64,000 nt of DNA, from contig NZ_CP029190.1 of NCBI RefSeq assembly GCF_008642295.1, positions 7,175,501 to 7,239,500 of the forward strand. Direction: 5' to 3'. How positions within the stretch are numbered: position 1 is the first letter of the stretch; each line of letters opens with the position of its first letter. Positions 26,498 through 34,671 of this stretch are shown one piece after another. Origin of the DNA: Streptomyces venezuelae (GTDB lineage: Bacteria; Actinomycetota; Actinomycetes; Streptomycetales; Streptomycetaceae). The notes beneath the pieces are model-generated. The model searched no databases. It saw nothing but the letters and a program-made list of their open reading frames with translations, and was not told the origin of the DNA. Both the position numbers and the translations under genes were made by a program.

Positions 26498-27394
26498 ATG
26501 CGCCTGCTGAGGATCGGGCCGCCGGGGCGGGAGCGGCCCTGCGCCGTCGGCCCCGGCGGCACCGTCCGGGACCTGTCCGCGTGGGTGCCGGACTGGACGG
26601 GCGCCCACCTGGACCCGGACGTGCTGCGGGGCCTGGCGGCGCGGCTGGAGCGGGAGGGCGCACGGCTGCCGGAGGTCGATCCGGCCGCCGAGCGGATCGG
26701 GCCGCCCGTCCGCCCCGGCGGACACCTGCTGTCGATCGGACTCAACTACCGGGCGCACGCCGCCGAGGCGGGGCTGGCCCTGCCCGACGAGCCGATCGTC
26801 TCCAGCAAGGCGCCCTCCACGATGGTCGGCCCCCACGACGACCTGCTGCTGCCCCCGGGCGGCGACAAGACCGACTGGGAGGTCGAACTCGCGGTGGTGA
26901 TCGGGCGGACCGCCCGCTACCTGCCCGACCGGGCAGCCGCCGCCGGGCACATCGCCGGATTCGCCACCGCCAACGACCTCTCCGAGCGCAGCTGGCTGCT
27001 GGAGCGCGGCGGGCAGTGGGTGAAGGGCAAGTCCTTCGAGACATTCGGCCCGCTGGGGCCGTACCTGGTGACCCCCGACGAGGCCGGGGACCCGCAGGCG
27101 CTCCGGCTGACCTGCAAGGTCAACGGCCGGCTCGTACAGGACGGCTCCACCGCGGACATGCTCTTCGACGTGGCGCACCTCGTCTGGTACCTGAGCCGCT
27201 TCATGGTGCTGCACCCCGGCGACGTGGTGCTGACCGGCACCCCCGGCGGAGTCGCCCTCGGCCGGCCGGACCAGCCGTACCTGCGGGCCGGGGACCTGGT
27301 CGAGGCCGAGGTGGCGGGCCTGGGCGCACACCGGCAGCGCTGCCGCCCCGCCGTGGTACCGGCGGCCGGGGACCTGGTGGAGGCCCGGTGGTGA
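26498..27394 (+). CDS. Fumarylacetoacetate hydrolase (FAH) family enzyme
   Basis: 298 residues, one base after the thioesterase stop. Core FAH features: LLSIGLNYRAHAAEAG, PSTMVGPHDDLLLP, DWEVELAVVIGRTAR (metal-binding Glu pair), GFATANDLSERSW (metal-binding Asp), and VLTGTPGGVALG near the C-terminus. Family members cleave or hydrate beta-diketo and 2-oxo acids, or decarboxylate oxaloacetate. Its presence in a fatty-acid-like cluster is unusual. It may act on a 2-oxo or 2,4-dioxo acid intermediate, perhaps the one presented to the aminotransferase. Confidence 0.85.
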   Translation: MRLLRIGPPGRERPCAVGPGGTVRDLSAWVPDWTGAHLDPDVLRGLAARLEREGARLPEVDPAAERIGPPVRPGGHLLSIGLNYRAHAAEAGLALPDEPIVSSKAPSTMVGPHDDLLLPPGGDKTDWEVELAVVIGRTARYLPDRAAAAGHIAGFATANDLSERSWLLERGGQWVKGKSFETFGPLGPYLVTPDEAGDPQALRLTCKVNGRLVQDGSTADMLFDVAHLVWYLSRFMVLHPGDVVLTGTPGGVALGRPDQPYLRAGDLVEAEVAGLGAHRQRCRPAVVPAAGDLVEARW

Positions 27395-28062
27395 TCGCGG
27401 ACCTGCTGCCCCCGCCGGTGGCCGCCTGGGAGTCCTCGCAGGACCACCCGGAGTTCGTGCCCCACCGGGCCGAGACCGCCTCGCTGCTCAGCTCCGCCTC
27501 GCGGCGGCGCGGGGAGTTCGGCAACGGGCGGTACTGCGCGCACCGCGCCCTGGAACGGCTCGGTACGCCCGCCGGCTCGATCCCGGTGGGGGAGCGCGGG
27601 GCGCCGAGCTGGCCCCGTTCGGTGGTCGGCAGCATCACCCACTGCCGCGGCTACACGGCCGCCGCGGTGGCCCGGCGCGGTGAGATCGCCGCGCTGGGCA
27701 TCGACGCCGAGCCGCACCTGCCGCTGGACGCCGAGGTGCTGGAGTTCGTCGCCGGGCCCGAGGAACGCGCGCACGTGGCGGAGCTGCTCGCCGGCCGGCC
27801 CGAAGTGCGCTGGGACCGGCTGCTGTTCAGCGCCAAGGAGAGCGTCTACAAGGCGTGGTTCCCGGCCACCGGGCGCTTCCTGGGCTTCCGGCAGGCCCGG
27901 GTCCGCTTCGATGCGCCGGCGGGGACCTTCTCCGCCGAGGTGCCCGGTGCACCTGCTGTGCCCGCCCGGCTCACGGGCCGCTGGCGGGTCTCGGGCGGCG
28001 TACTCGTCACCGCCCTCGCCGTACCGGCCGTGCCGGCCTCCCCGGAAGGAGAACGAGAGTAG
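27391..28062 (+). CDS. 4'-phosphopantetheinyl transferase, Sfp/EntD type
   Basis: 223 residues from GTG 27391, overlapping the FAH stop by four bases (GTG 27388 is also in frame). Signature residues are complete: ALGIDAE (Asp105, Glu107) and WDRLLFSAKESVYKAW (Glu150, Lys154). N-terminal half has RRRGEFGNGRYCAHRALERL and SITHCRGYTAAAV, typical of EntD-like PPTases. It should transfer phosphopantetheine from CoA to Ser36 of the cluster ACP. A dedicated PPTase supports the view that this is a specialised pathway. Confidence 0.9.
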   Translation: MIADLLPPPVAAWESSQDHPEFVPHRAETASLLSSASRRRGEFGNGRYCAHRALERLGTPAGSIPVGERGAPSWPRSVVGSITHCRGYTAAAVARRGEIAALGIDAEPHLPLDAEVLEFVAGPEERAHVAELLAGRPEVRWDRLLFSAKESVYKAWFPATGRFLGFRQARVRFDAPAGTFSAEVPGAPAVPARLTGRWRVSGGVLVTALAVPAVPASPEGERE

Positions 28063-29658
28063 ATGACCGTCCAGCAGAAATCCCCCCGCCGGGCGCCGCA
28101 GCCGGGCAACGACGCCCGCGGGCGGGTGGCGGAGCTGCACGCGACCCGGGAGGCGGCCTTCCGGGGCCCCAGCGACCGGGCGACCGAAGCCCAGCACGCC
28201 AAGGGCAAGCTGACCGCCCGCGAACGCATCGAACTGCTGCTGGACCCCGGGTCGTTCAACGAGATCGAGCAGCTGCGCAGGCACCGGGCCGTCGGCTTCG
28301 GCATCGAGGAGCGCCGGCCCCACACCGACGGTGTGATCACCGGCTGGGGCACGGTCGAGGGCCGGACCGTGTTCGTGTACGCCCACGACTTCCGGATCTT
28401 CGGCGGTGCCCTCGGCGAGGCGCACGCGGAGAAGATTCACAAGATCATGGACATGGCCATCGCGGCCGGCGCCCCGCTGGTCTCCCTCAACGACGGCGCC
28501 GGCGCCCGTATCCAGGAGGGCGTCTCCGCGCTCGCCGGCTACGGCGGCATCTTCCGCCGCAACGTCCGGGCCTCCGGGGTGATCCCGCAGATCTCGGTGA
28601 TCCTCGGACCGTGCGCCGGCGGGTCCGCCTACTCTCCCGCACTCACCGACTTCGTCTTCATGGTCCGCGGCACCTCGCAGATGTTCATCACCGGACCGGA
28701 CGTGGTCCGTGCGGTGACCGGCGAGGACGTCACCCAGGAGCGGCTCGGCGGCGCCGACGTGCACGCGGAGCTGTCCGGGGTGTGCCACTTCGCGTACGAG
28801 GACGAGTGGACCTGCCTCGACGAGGTCCGCTACCTGCTGTCCCTGCTGCCCTCGAACAACCAGCAGGAACCGCCCGCCCCCACGGCCACCGACCCCGAGG
28901 ACCGGTACTGCGACGCCCTGCTGTCCCTGGTGCCGGCCGAGGGCAAGCTGCCCTATGACATGCGCAAGGTCATCGAGGAGATCGTCGACCACGGAGACTT
29001 CCTGGAAGTCCACGAGCGCTGGGCGCCCAACATCCTGTGCGGGCTGGCCCGGCTGGGCGGCCAGCCCGTCGGCATCGTCGCCAACCAGCCGGTGTCGCTG
29101 GCGGGCGTCCTGGACATCCGGGCCAGCGAAAAGGCGGCCCGCTTCGTGCGGATGTGCGACGCCTTCAACATCCCGCTGCTGTCCCTGGTGGACGTGCCCG
29201 GGTTCCTGCCGGGGGTGGACCAGGAGCACGGCGGGGTCATCCGGCACGGCGCGAAGCTTCTCTACGCGTACTGCGAGGCCACCGTCCCGCGGATCTCCCT
29301 GGTCCTGCGGAAGGCGTACGGCGGCGCGTACATCGTGATGGACTCCCGCTCCATCGGCGCGGACCTGTCGTACGCCTGGCCGACGAACGAGATCGCGGTG
29401 ATGGGAGCCGAGGGCGCCGCCAACGTCATCTTCCGCCGGGAGATCGCCGCGGCCGACGACCCGCAGGCGACCCGGGACCGGATGGTCAAGGACTACCGCT
29501 CGGAGCTGATGCACCCCTACTACGCGGCCGAGCGCGGCCTGGTGGACGACGTGATCGACCCCGCCGACACCCGGTCGGTGCTGATCCGCTCCTTCCGGAT
29601 GCTGCGCACCAAGCACGCGGAGCAGCCCAACCGCAAACACGCCAACACCCCGCTGTGA
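28063..29658 (+). CDS. Acyl-CoA carboxylase beta subunit (carboxyltransferase)
   Basis: 531 residues; TAG of the PPTase is followed at once by ATG 28063, with GGAAGGAG upstream. Biotin-dependent carboxyltransferase signatures: SLNDGAGARIQEGV near 142, LGPCAGGSAYSPALTDFV near 182, and VDVPGFLPGVDQEHGG near 377. In Streptomyces coelicolor the residue after GGAY sets acyl-CoA preference: Asp in PccB (propionyl), Ile in AccB (broader, including acetyl). This protein has Ile424 (AYGGAYIVMDS), so it should supply malonyl-CoA and perhaps alkylmalonyl-CoA to the KAS enzymes. The alpha (biotin) subunit is not in the window. Confidence 0.9.
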   Translation: MTVQQKSPRRAPQPGNDARGRVAELHATREAAFRGPSDRATEAQHAKGKLTARERIELLLDPGSFNEIEQLRRHRAVGFGIEERRPHTDGVITGWGTVEGRTVFVYAHDFRIFGGALGEAHAEKIHKIMDMAIAAGAPLVSLNDGAGARIQEGVSALAGYGGIFRRNVRASGVIPQISVILGPCAGGSAYSPALTDFVFMVRGTSQMFITGPDVVRAVTGEDVTQERLGGADVHAELSGVCHFAYEDEWTCLDEVRYLLSLLPSNNQQEPPAPTATDPEDRYCDALLSLVPAEGKLPYDMRKVIEEIVDHGDFLEVHERWAPNILCGLARLGGQPVGIVANQPVSLAGVLDIRASEKAARFVRMCDAFNIPLLSLVDVPGFLPGVDQEHGGVIRHGAKLLYAYCEATVPRISLVLRKAYGGAYIVMDSRSIGADLSYAWPTNEIAVMGAEGAANVIFRREIAAADDPQATRDRMVKDYRSELMHPYYAAERGLVDDVIDPADTRSVLIRSFRMLRTKHAEQPNRKHANTPL

Positions 29659-29710
29659 CACGGCGACCCGAGAAACGAACCGGTATCCCTGCGACGCTCC
29701 GGAGCGAGCC

Positions 29711-30793
29711 ATGACCATCACCTTCACCATCGAACCGGCCGACCCGCTGCCCGCCGCCGAGCGGGCCGCCCGCCTGGAGGCACCCGCCTTCGGCGAGGTG
29801 TTCTCCGACCACATGGTCAGCATCGACTGGGACCGGGAACGCGGCTGGCACGACGCCCGTCTGCACCCCTACGGCCCGCTGGTCCTCGACCCCTCGGCCC
29901 AGGTCTTCCACTACGGCCAGGAGGTCTTCGAGGGCATGAAGGCCTACCGCCGTCCGGACGGGACCGTGGCCACCTTCCGCCCGTACGCCAACGCAGCCCG
30001 GTTCAACCGCTCCTGTGAGCGGATGGCCATGCCGGCCCTGCCGGAGGAGACCTTCGTCGAGGCGCTGGAACTGCTGGTGACCGCCGACCGCGACTGGGTC
30101 CCGGAGCAGCAGGGGCACAGCCTCTACCTGCGCCCCTTCATGATCGCGACGCAGCACACGATCGGTTTCTACGGGCCGTCCGCCGCCTACCGGTTCATGG
30201 TGATCGCCTCGCCCGCGGCCTCCTACTTCACGGCGGGGGCCAAGCCGCTGACCGTCTGGCTGTCCCGGGACTACACGCGGGCCGCGCCCGGCGGGACCGG
30301 TGAGGCCAAGTGCGGCGGCAACTACGCGGGCACCCTGGTCGCCCAGGCGCAGGCCCGGGAGCAGGGCTGCGACCAGGTGGTGTGGCTGGACTCGGCGGAG
30401 CGCCGCTGGGTGGACGAGATGGGCACCAGCAACCTCTTCTTCGTCTACGGCTCGAAGCTGGTCACCCCGGAACTGTCGGGCACCCTGCTGGCGGGCATCA
30501 CCCGGGACTCGGTCCTGGCCCTGGCGGCCGAACTCGGCTACGAGGCCGAGGAGGGCCGGATCAGCGTGGAGCAGTGGCGGGCCGACGCGGAGTCGGGAGC
30601 GCTGACCGAGGTGTTCTCCTGCGGGACCTCCTCCATGATCACCTCGGTCGGTTTCGTACGCAGCGCAGACGGCGACTGGACGATCGGCGGCGGGGAGCCC
30701 GGCCCGGTCACCACGCGTCTGCACGCCGAGCTGACGGGAATTCAGACCGGGCTCCGGCCCGACCCGTTCGGCTGGGTCCACAAGATCGCCTGA
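29711..30793 (+). CDS. Branched-chain amino acid aminotransferase (IlvE type)
   Basis: 360 residues from ATG 29711. Class IV PLP enzyme: FHYGQEVFEGMKAYR near 67, LYLRPFMIATQ near 138, the PLP lysine Lys200 in GGTGEAKCGGNYAG, WVDEMGTSNLFFV near 236 and EVFSCGTSSMIT near 301. It interconverts Leu/Ile/Val with their 2-oxo acids. In this cluster it either makes branched starter precursors for KAS III or aminates a pathway 2-oxo acid; the exporter genes favour an amino acid product. A second housekeeping ilvE would be expected elsewhere in the genome. Confidence 0.9.
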   Translation: MTITFTIEPADPLPAAERAARLEAPAFGEVFSDHMVSIDWDRERGWHDARLHPYGPLVLDPSAQVFHYGQEVFEGMKAYRRPDGTVATFRPYANAARFNRSCERMAMPALPEETFVEALELLVTADRDWVPEQQGHSLYLRPFMIATQHTIGFYGPSAAYRFMVIASPAASYFTAGAKPLTVWLSRDYTRAAPGGTGEAKCGGNYAGTLVAQAQAREQGCDQVVWLDSAERRWVDEMGTSNLFFVYGSKLVTPELSGTLLAGITRDSVLALAAELGYEAEEGRISVEQWRADAESGALTEVFSCGTSSMITSVGFVRSADGDWTIGGGEPGPVTTRLHAELTGIQTGLRPDPFGWVHKIA

Positions 30794-30860
30794 CCCGGTG
30801 GGCCGCGCCTGCGGCCCGGGCCGGCACAGAACCTGAGACAGAGAAAGGGTGCGTGGAGAG

Positions 30861-31580
30861 ATGAGCCGTTCGGTCCTGGTCACCGGCGGGAACCGGGGCA
30901 TCGGCCTCGCGGTGGCGCGCGCGTTCGCCGAGGCGGGCGACCGGGTCGCGGTGACGTACCGCACCGGCGAGCCGCCCGCGGAGCTCAAGGAACTGGGGTG
31001 CCTCGCCGTCACCTGCGACGTCACCGACGCCGACGCGGTGGAGCGGGCGTTCGGGGAGGTCGAGGAGGCGCACGGGCCGGTGGAGGTGCTGGTGGCGAAC
31101 GCCGGCATCACCCGTGACCGGCTGCTGATGCGGATGTCCGAGGAGGACTTCACCGACGTCCTCGACACCAACCTGACCGGTGTCTTCCGGGTGGTCCGGC
31201 AGGCCGCGGGGGAGATGCTGATGGCCCGGCGGGGCCGGATCGTGCTGGTCTCCTCGGTGGTGGGCCTGCTCGGCTCGGCGGGGCAGGCCAACTACGCGGC
31301 CTCCAAGGCCGGCCTGGTCGGATTCGCCCGGTCGGTGGCGCGCGAGCTCGGCGCCCGCGGGATCACCTGCAATGTGGTGGCGCCGGGCTTTGTCGAGACG
31401 GACATGACCCGGGCGCTGAGCGAGGAGCAGCGGGCCGCCATGCTGGACCGGGTGCCGCTGGCCCGCGGGGCCCACGCGGACGAGATCGCCGCGGCCGTGC
31501 AGTACCTGGCCTCCGAGGGCGCCGCGTACGTCACCGGCGCCGTGCTGCCGGTCGACGGCGGACTGGGCATGGGCCACTGA
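30861..31580 (+). CDS. 3-oxoacyl-ACP reductase (FabG-like SDR)
   Basis: 239 residues from ATG 30861 (MSRSVLVTGGNRGIG); GTG 30849 is an alternative. NADP(H) motif TGGNRGIG, NAG at 80-82, catalytic Ser132, Tyr145 and Lys149 (SAGQANYAASKAG), and the C-terminal YVTGAVLPVDGGLGMG typical of FabG. It reduces the beta-keto group after condensation. It is the last gene of the co-directional run and ends at a strong hairpin. Confidence 0.9.
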   Translation: MSRSVLVTGGNRGIGLAVARAFAEAGDRVAVTYRTGEPPAELKELGCLAVTCDVTDADAVERAFGEVEEAHGPVEVLVANAGITRDRLLMRMSEEDFTDVLDTNLTGVFRVVRQAAGEMLMARRGRIVLVSSVVGLLGSAGQANYAASKAGLVGFARSVARELGARGITCNVVAPGFVETDMTRALSEEQRAAMLDRVPLARGAHADEIAAAVQYLASEGAAYVTGAVLPVDGGLGMGH

Positions 31581-31602
31581 GCCGCCCCGCCGCCGCGGCG
31601 GC

Positions 31603-31642
31603 GAGCGCCGGACCGGACCCCTGCGGGTCCGGCCCGGCGCTC
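31603..31642. terminator. Bidirectional hairpin terminator between fabG-like and XRE-cupin genes
   Basis: 17-bp stem (31603-31619 with 31626-31642, one mismatch) and a 6-base loop, between two convergent genes. Its right arm reaches into the stop codon of the XRE gene. No long T-run, as usual in this GC-rich genus. Confidence 0.7.
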
Positions 31643-32210
31643 AGTGGTGTTCGGAGACGAGCACGGCCGTGGTCCCGGGCTCCAGTGCCTGGAAGACGTG
31701 CGCCACATCGGCCGGGTAGCAGATGTAGTCCCCCGGGTGCAGCTCGACCGGTTCGTCGGCGGTGCCCACCATGGCCCGGCCGGAGCTGATGACCACGTGC
31801 TCCACCACTCCGGGCAGGTGCGCGGCGGAGGAGCGCTGGGGCCCGGGTTCGGCCGCGATGCTGTACACGTCGCGCCGGGCGCCGGGCGGTGAGGCGGCGA
31901 GCAGGGTCGCGCGGTAGGCGCTCTGCGCGGAGTCCACCGCAGGCCCCTGGCCCGCGCGGATCACCTGGACCTGCGGCCTGGAGGCGGCGAGCAGCCGGGA
32001 GAACGGGATCTCCAGGGCCACGCACAGCGCCCACAGCGTCTCCAGGCTGGGGTTTCCGGCGCCTGATTCCAGCTGCGAGAGCGTGGACTTGGCCAGTCCG
32101 GCCCGGCGGGCCACCTCGGTGAGGGAGAGCCCGGCCCGTACCCGCTCCGCCCGCAGGGACGCGGCAATCATTTCGAGCGGGGGCTTGAGGGCGGGATCGG
32201 CATCGGGCAT
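31641..32210 (-). CDS. XRE-family regulator with C-terminal cupin domain
   Basis: 189 residues from ATG 32210 (GGAG at eight bases). Residues 14-70 form an XRE helix-turn-helix: LRAERVRAGLSLTEVARRAGLAKSTLSQLESG. Residues about 85-189 are a small cupin (VVEHVVISSGRAMVG, then ELHPGDYICYPADVAHVFQAL), which may bind an amino acid or other small ligand. Regulators of this build are often paired with AzlC/AzlD exporters. It is divergent from azlC, with an inverted repeat in the gap. Confidence 0.87.
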   Translation of the reverse strand: MPDADPALKPPLEMIAASLRAERVRAGLSLTEVARRAGLAKSTLSQLESGAGNPSLETLWALCVALEIPFSRLLAASRPQVQVIRAGQGPAVDSAQSAYRATLLAASPPGARRDVYSIAAEPGPQRSSAAHLPGVVEHVVISSGRAMVGTADEPVELHPGDYICYPADVAHVFQALEPGTTAVLVSEHH

Positions 32211-32233
32211 GTCGTTCACTCCAGTGGTCGATT

Positions 32234-32249
32234 GTTCGCCTTGACGAAC
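32234..32249. promoter_or_regulatory. Inverted repeat overlapping the azlC -35 region
   Basis: GTTCG-N6-CGAAC. Its spacer and right arm overlap TTGACG (32241-32246), a good -35 for azlC; a CATCAT -10 at 18 bp spacing (32265-32270) would place transcription start at or close to ATG 32278. Probably the XRE-cupin operator. Confidence 0.5.
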
Positions 32250-32277
32250 GCTGGTCGTGTTGTTCATCATAAACGCC

Positions 32278-33048
32278 ATGCGTTCGATATGGAGAACATT
32301 GGACCGGGGTCCGTTACGCGACATCGCCCTCGTCTGCCTGGCCGTCGGCGTCATCGGCGTCTCGTACGGCGCCGTCTCGGTCACCGCCGGCTTCGCCTGG
32401 TGGTTCCCCGTCCTGATGGGCGCGCTCGTCCTCGCCGCGTCGTCGGAGTTCCTGTTCGTCGGGATCATCGCGGCCGGCGGCAGCCCGATCGCCGCGCTCC
32501 TGGCCGGTCTCCTGGTCAACGCCCGCCACCTGCCGTTCGGCTTGGCGGTCCCCGATGTGCTGGGGCGCGGCTGGCGGCGGATGCTCGGCACGCACCTGAT
32601 GAACGACGAGACGGTCGTCTTCGCCATCGCCCAGGACGGCCTGCCGCGCAAGCGGGCCGCGTACTGGGCCTGCGGCCTCGGCATCCTGGTCTGCTGGCCG
32701 GCCGGCGCCGCCCTCGGGGCGCTGCTCGGAAGCGTGGTGGAGGACACCGGGACCCTGGGTCTGGACGCCATGTTCCCCGCGGTGATCGTGGCGCTGATCC
32801 TGCCCGCCCTCAAGGAGCGGGCCCTGCGGCGGACCGCGCTGGCGGGTTGCGCCCTGGCCCTGGCGGCGGTCGCGTTCCTGCCGGCCGGCCTGCCCGTCCT
32901 GGTCGCGCTCGCCGCGCTGCCGCTGTTCGTGATCCTGTCGGCCCGGCAGGACGGGTCCAACCCTTCTGATCCTTCTGATCCTTCTGGCCCTGCCGATCCT
33001 GCCGATCCTGCCGAGTCCTGTGATTCAGCCGAAGGGGCCGTCCGATGA
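32278..33048 (+). CDS. azlC: AzlC family branched-chain amino acid exporter, large subunit
   Basis: 256 residues from ATG 32278; there is no RBS and the promoter lies very close, so the mRNA may be leaderless. AzlC features: about seven hydrophobic helices, VSYGAVSVTAG near 28, LVNARHLPFGLAVP near 83 and HLMNDETVVFA near 105. AzlC with AzlD exports branched-chain amino acids and gives resistance to 4-azaleucine in Bacillus. Codon 13 is TTA (32314-32316), suggesting bldA control. The C-terminus has a repeated DPS/DPA tail encoded by 9-bp repeats. It overlaps azlD by four bases. Confidence 0.88.
   Translation: MRSIWRTLDRGPLRDIALVCLAVGVIGVSYGAVSVTAGFAWWFPVLMGALVLAASSEFLFVGIIAAGGSPIAALLAGLLVNARHLPFGLAVPDVLGRGWRRMLGTHLMNDETVVFAIAQDGLPRKRAAYWACGLGILVCWPAGAALGALLGSVVEDTGTLGLDAMFPAVIVALILPALKERALRRTALAGCALALAAVAFLPAGLPVLVALAALPLFVILSARQDGSNPSDPSDPSGPADPADPAESCDSAEGAVR
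32961..33015. repeat. 9-bp repeats coding a DPS/DPA tail in AzlC
   Basis: Runs of CCTTCTGAT and CCTGCCGAT units encode SDPSDPSGPADPADPAE. Probably slippage-generated and variable between strains; the tail lies outside the membrane domain. Confidence 0.7.
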
Positions 33049-33377
33049 GCGACGCCGTACCCGTGGTGCCGGCCCTGGCCGCGATGCTGGCCCTGGCGGG
33101 CGGCACCTTCCTGCTCCGCCTCTCCGGCCCGGCGCTGCGTGCCAGGGTCACCTTTCCGCAGCGGGCGGAGAAGTTGCTGGAGGTTTCCGCGGTCGTCCTG
33201 CTCGCCGCCCTCGCCGCCACATCGGCACTCGCCGAGGGCGCCGACTTCGCGGGTGTGGCCCGGCCCGCCGGCGTCGCCGTCGGCGGCGTACTCGCCTGGC
33301 GCAAGGCGCCGTTCCTGGTGGTGGTGCTCGCCGCCGCGGGTACCGCGGCACTGCTGCGCCTGGCCGGAGTCCCGTAG
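33045..33377 (+). CDS. azlD: AzlD family branched-chain amino acid exporter, small subunit
   Basis: 110 residues; ATGA overlap with azlC. Four hydrophobic segments, including LAAMLALAGGTFLLRLSGP and LEVSAVVLLAALAATSAL. Length and layout are normal for AzlD. It forms the two-subunit exporter with AzlC and is followed by a strong terminator. Confidence 0.9.
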   Translation: MSDAVPVVPALAAMLALAGGTFLLRLSGPALRARVTFPQRAEKLLEVSAVVLLAALAATSALAEGADFAGVARPAGVAVGGVLAWRKAPFLVVVLAAAGTAALLRLAGVP

Positions 33378-33422
33378 ATCCGTCCCCACGCTCCCGGCCG
33401 TACCCCCGGCCGGACCGACCCG

Positions 33423-33455
33423 ATGCGCCCGCCGGCCATGCGCCGGCGGGCGCAT
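33423..33455 (+). terminator. Rho-independent terminator after azlD
   Basis: Perfect 13-bp stem (33423-33435 / 33443-33455), 7-base loop, then CTTTGTTT. Confidence 0.85.
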
Positions 33456-34671
33456 CTTTGTTTCTGGTTTATCCCGCAACAGAAAAGCGAGAAATCCGGA
33501 CCGATGACGGCTGATTTTCAGCCGGATGGTGTCTCAGATATTGGATCACACATTGCCTCCACAGGAATACGTCGAGTAGCGTGACATACGTGGTGACCAG
33601 GGAGTAACGCCCTTCGTCGCCGAGAACGCGTCGACCATTTGCGTCCGGGCCACCTATTCCTTCAAGACACCCGGGGGAGTTGTCATGGGCGAGGGGCGTG
33701 CACCCTGTGACCTGGCGGACCTTTACCATGATCATGTCTGCGGATGCGCGGCTCCGGGGAGCCCGTACGGCGATCTCCCCGGTGTCCCGCACCGTGCCTC
33801 TTTATGGCTGAAAAGCGGGTGGCCGATAATTGCCGCCCGGCCGGCTGGAAAAGCAAAGGGGAACGGCATGGGGCAGGCGGCCGAATTACGCGTGACGACC
33901 CTCGTCCATAATCGACGCCGGGCCGCCGCAATGCCCCGCGACTTCCGACCGGCCGTCCCCAGCGGAACCCGGTTTTCCTGCCGTCTCGAAGAGGCCGGAC
34001 GCTACCGCACCCACCTCAGCCCACCGCGGACCCCCTGTGGGCAGCCGCCCCCCGGCACCCTCGGGCAGTGCGAACCGGCCAACGCCTGTGCCGCCTCCCG
34101 GAACCTGCCCCCGCCCGGGGCGGTGCGCGTACGACGGTAACCGGCCCGCGGGGGCGGATCCGGGTGGCTGCGAGCATCCGCCGCGCACCCGGAGGCCGGT
34201 CCGCGCTCGCCGTCCGTCCTCTGCACTGAGCCCGTCGGCAGCCCCCTCGAACGAGCGGGGCCTGCGGACTTCTGCGCCGCGCCCGACCGGACTTCAGGCC
34301 CGGACCGCACGGCCCCGGCCGGACCCGCCCACACCTCCGTCACCGTCGTCACCTCCAACACCTTCGTCACCGCCGACACCGGCCGTCGCCCGCCATGACG
34401 GCCGCGACGCGACGACCGTACGGAGGGCCGGGCCACCCGGCCTCCGCACCTCGGGGATTCCTGCGTGCCCGGATCCGAGCGGAACTCCATGTGTCCCCGC
34501 ACGTGCTCCCCCGATGCGCGCGGTGCCCGTCCCGAGGGACGTTCCCCCACCGACGGGCCGTCCGTGAAGGAGCGTCACGCGCCACCTGCAGGCCCCGCAC
34601 GGCCTGCGCCGATCCGTCGGCACCGCCGACGGCCCATCCCACGGTCCAGAACTCAGGAGTCCGACCACACC
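33456..34671. other. 1.2-kb gene-poor region with a lower-GC leader
   Basis: After the azlD terminator the first 200 bases are much less GC-rich than the rest of the window. They hold a small hairpin GGCTGA-TTT-TCAGCC (33509-33523) and a possible sigma-70-like promoter, TTGCCT (33553) and TAGCGT (33577) with 18 bp spacing. One short frame follows (33685-34140). From 34141 to 34671 I see only Pro/Arg-rich GC sequence without convincing coding or structure. Confidence 0.5.
33685..34140 (+). CDS. Hypothetical small protein, uncertain
   Basis: 151 codons from ATG 33685, with GGGGGAG five bases upstream. Begins MGEGRAPCDLADLYHDHV; no domain recognised. The last third becomes Pro/Arg-rich, as in a non-coding GC-rich frame. 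A second in-frame start at 33868 also has an RBS-like AAAGGGG. Contains a TTA codon (33886-33888). Support is only a start site and a promoter-like element upstream. Confidence 0.3.
   Translation: MGEGRAPCDLADLYHDHVCGCAAPGSPYGDLPGVPHRASLWLKSGWPIIAARPAGKAKGNGMGQAAELRVTTLVHNRRRAAAMPRDFRPAVPSGTRFSCRLEEAGRYRTHLSPPRTPCGQPPPGTLGQCEPANACAASRNLPPPGAVRVRR

Noticed and set aside
26917..29823. A 968-codon minus-strand frame opposite the FAH, PPTase and carboxylase genes
   Set aside because: Same reason: no domain, composition of a shadow frame, and real genes on the other strand.
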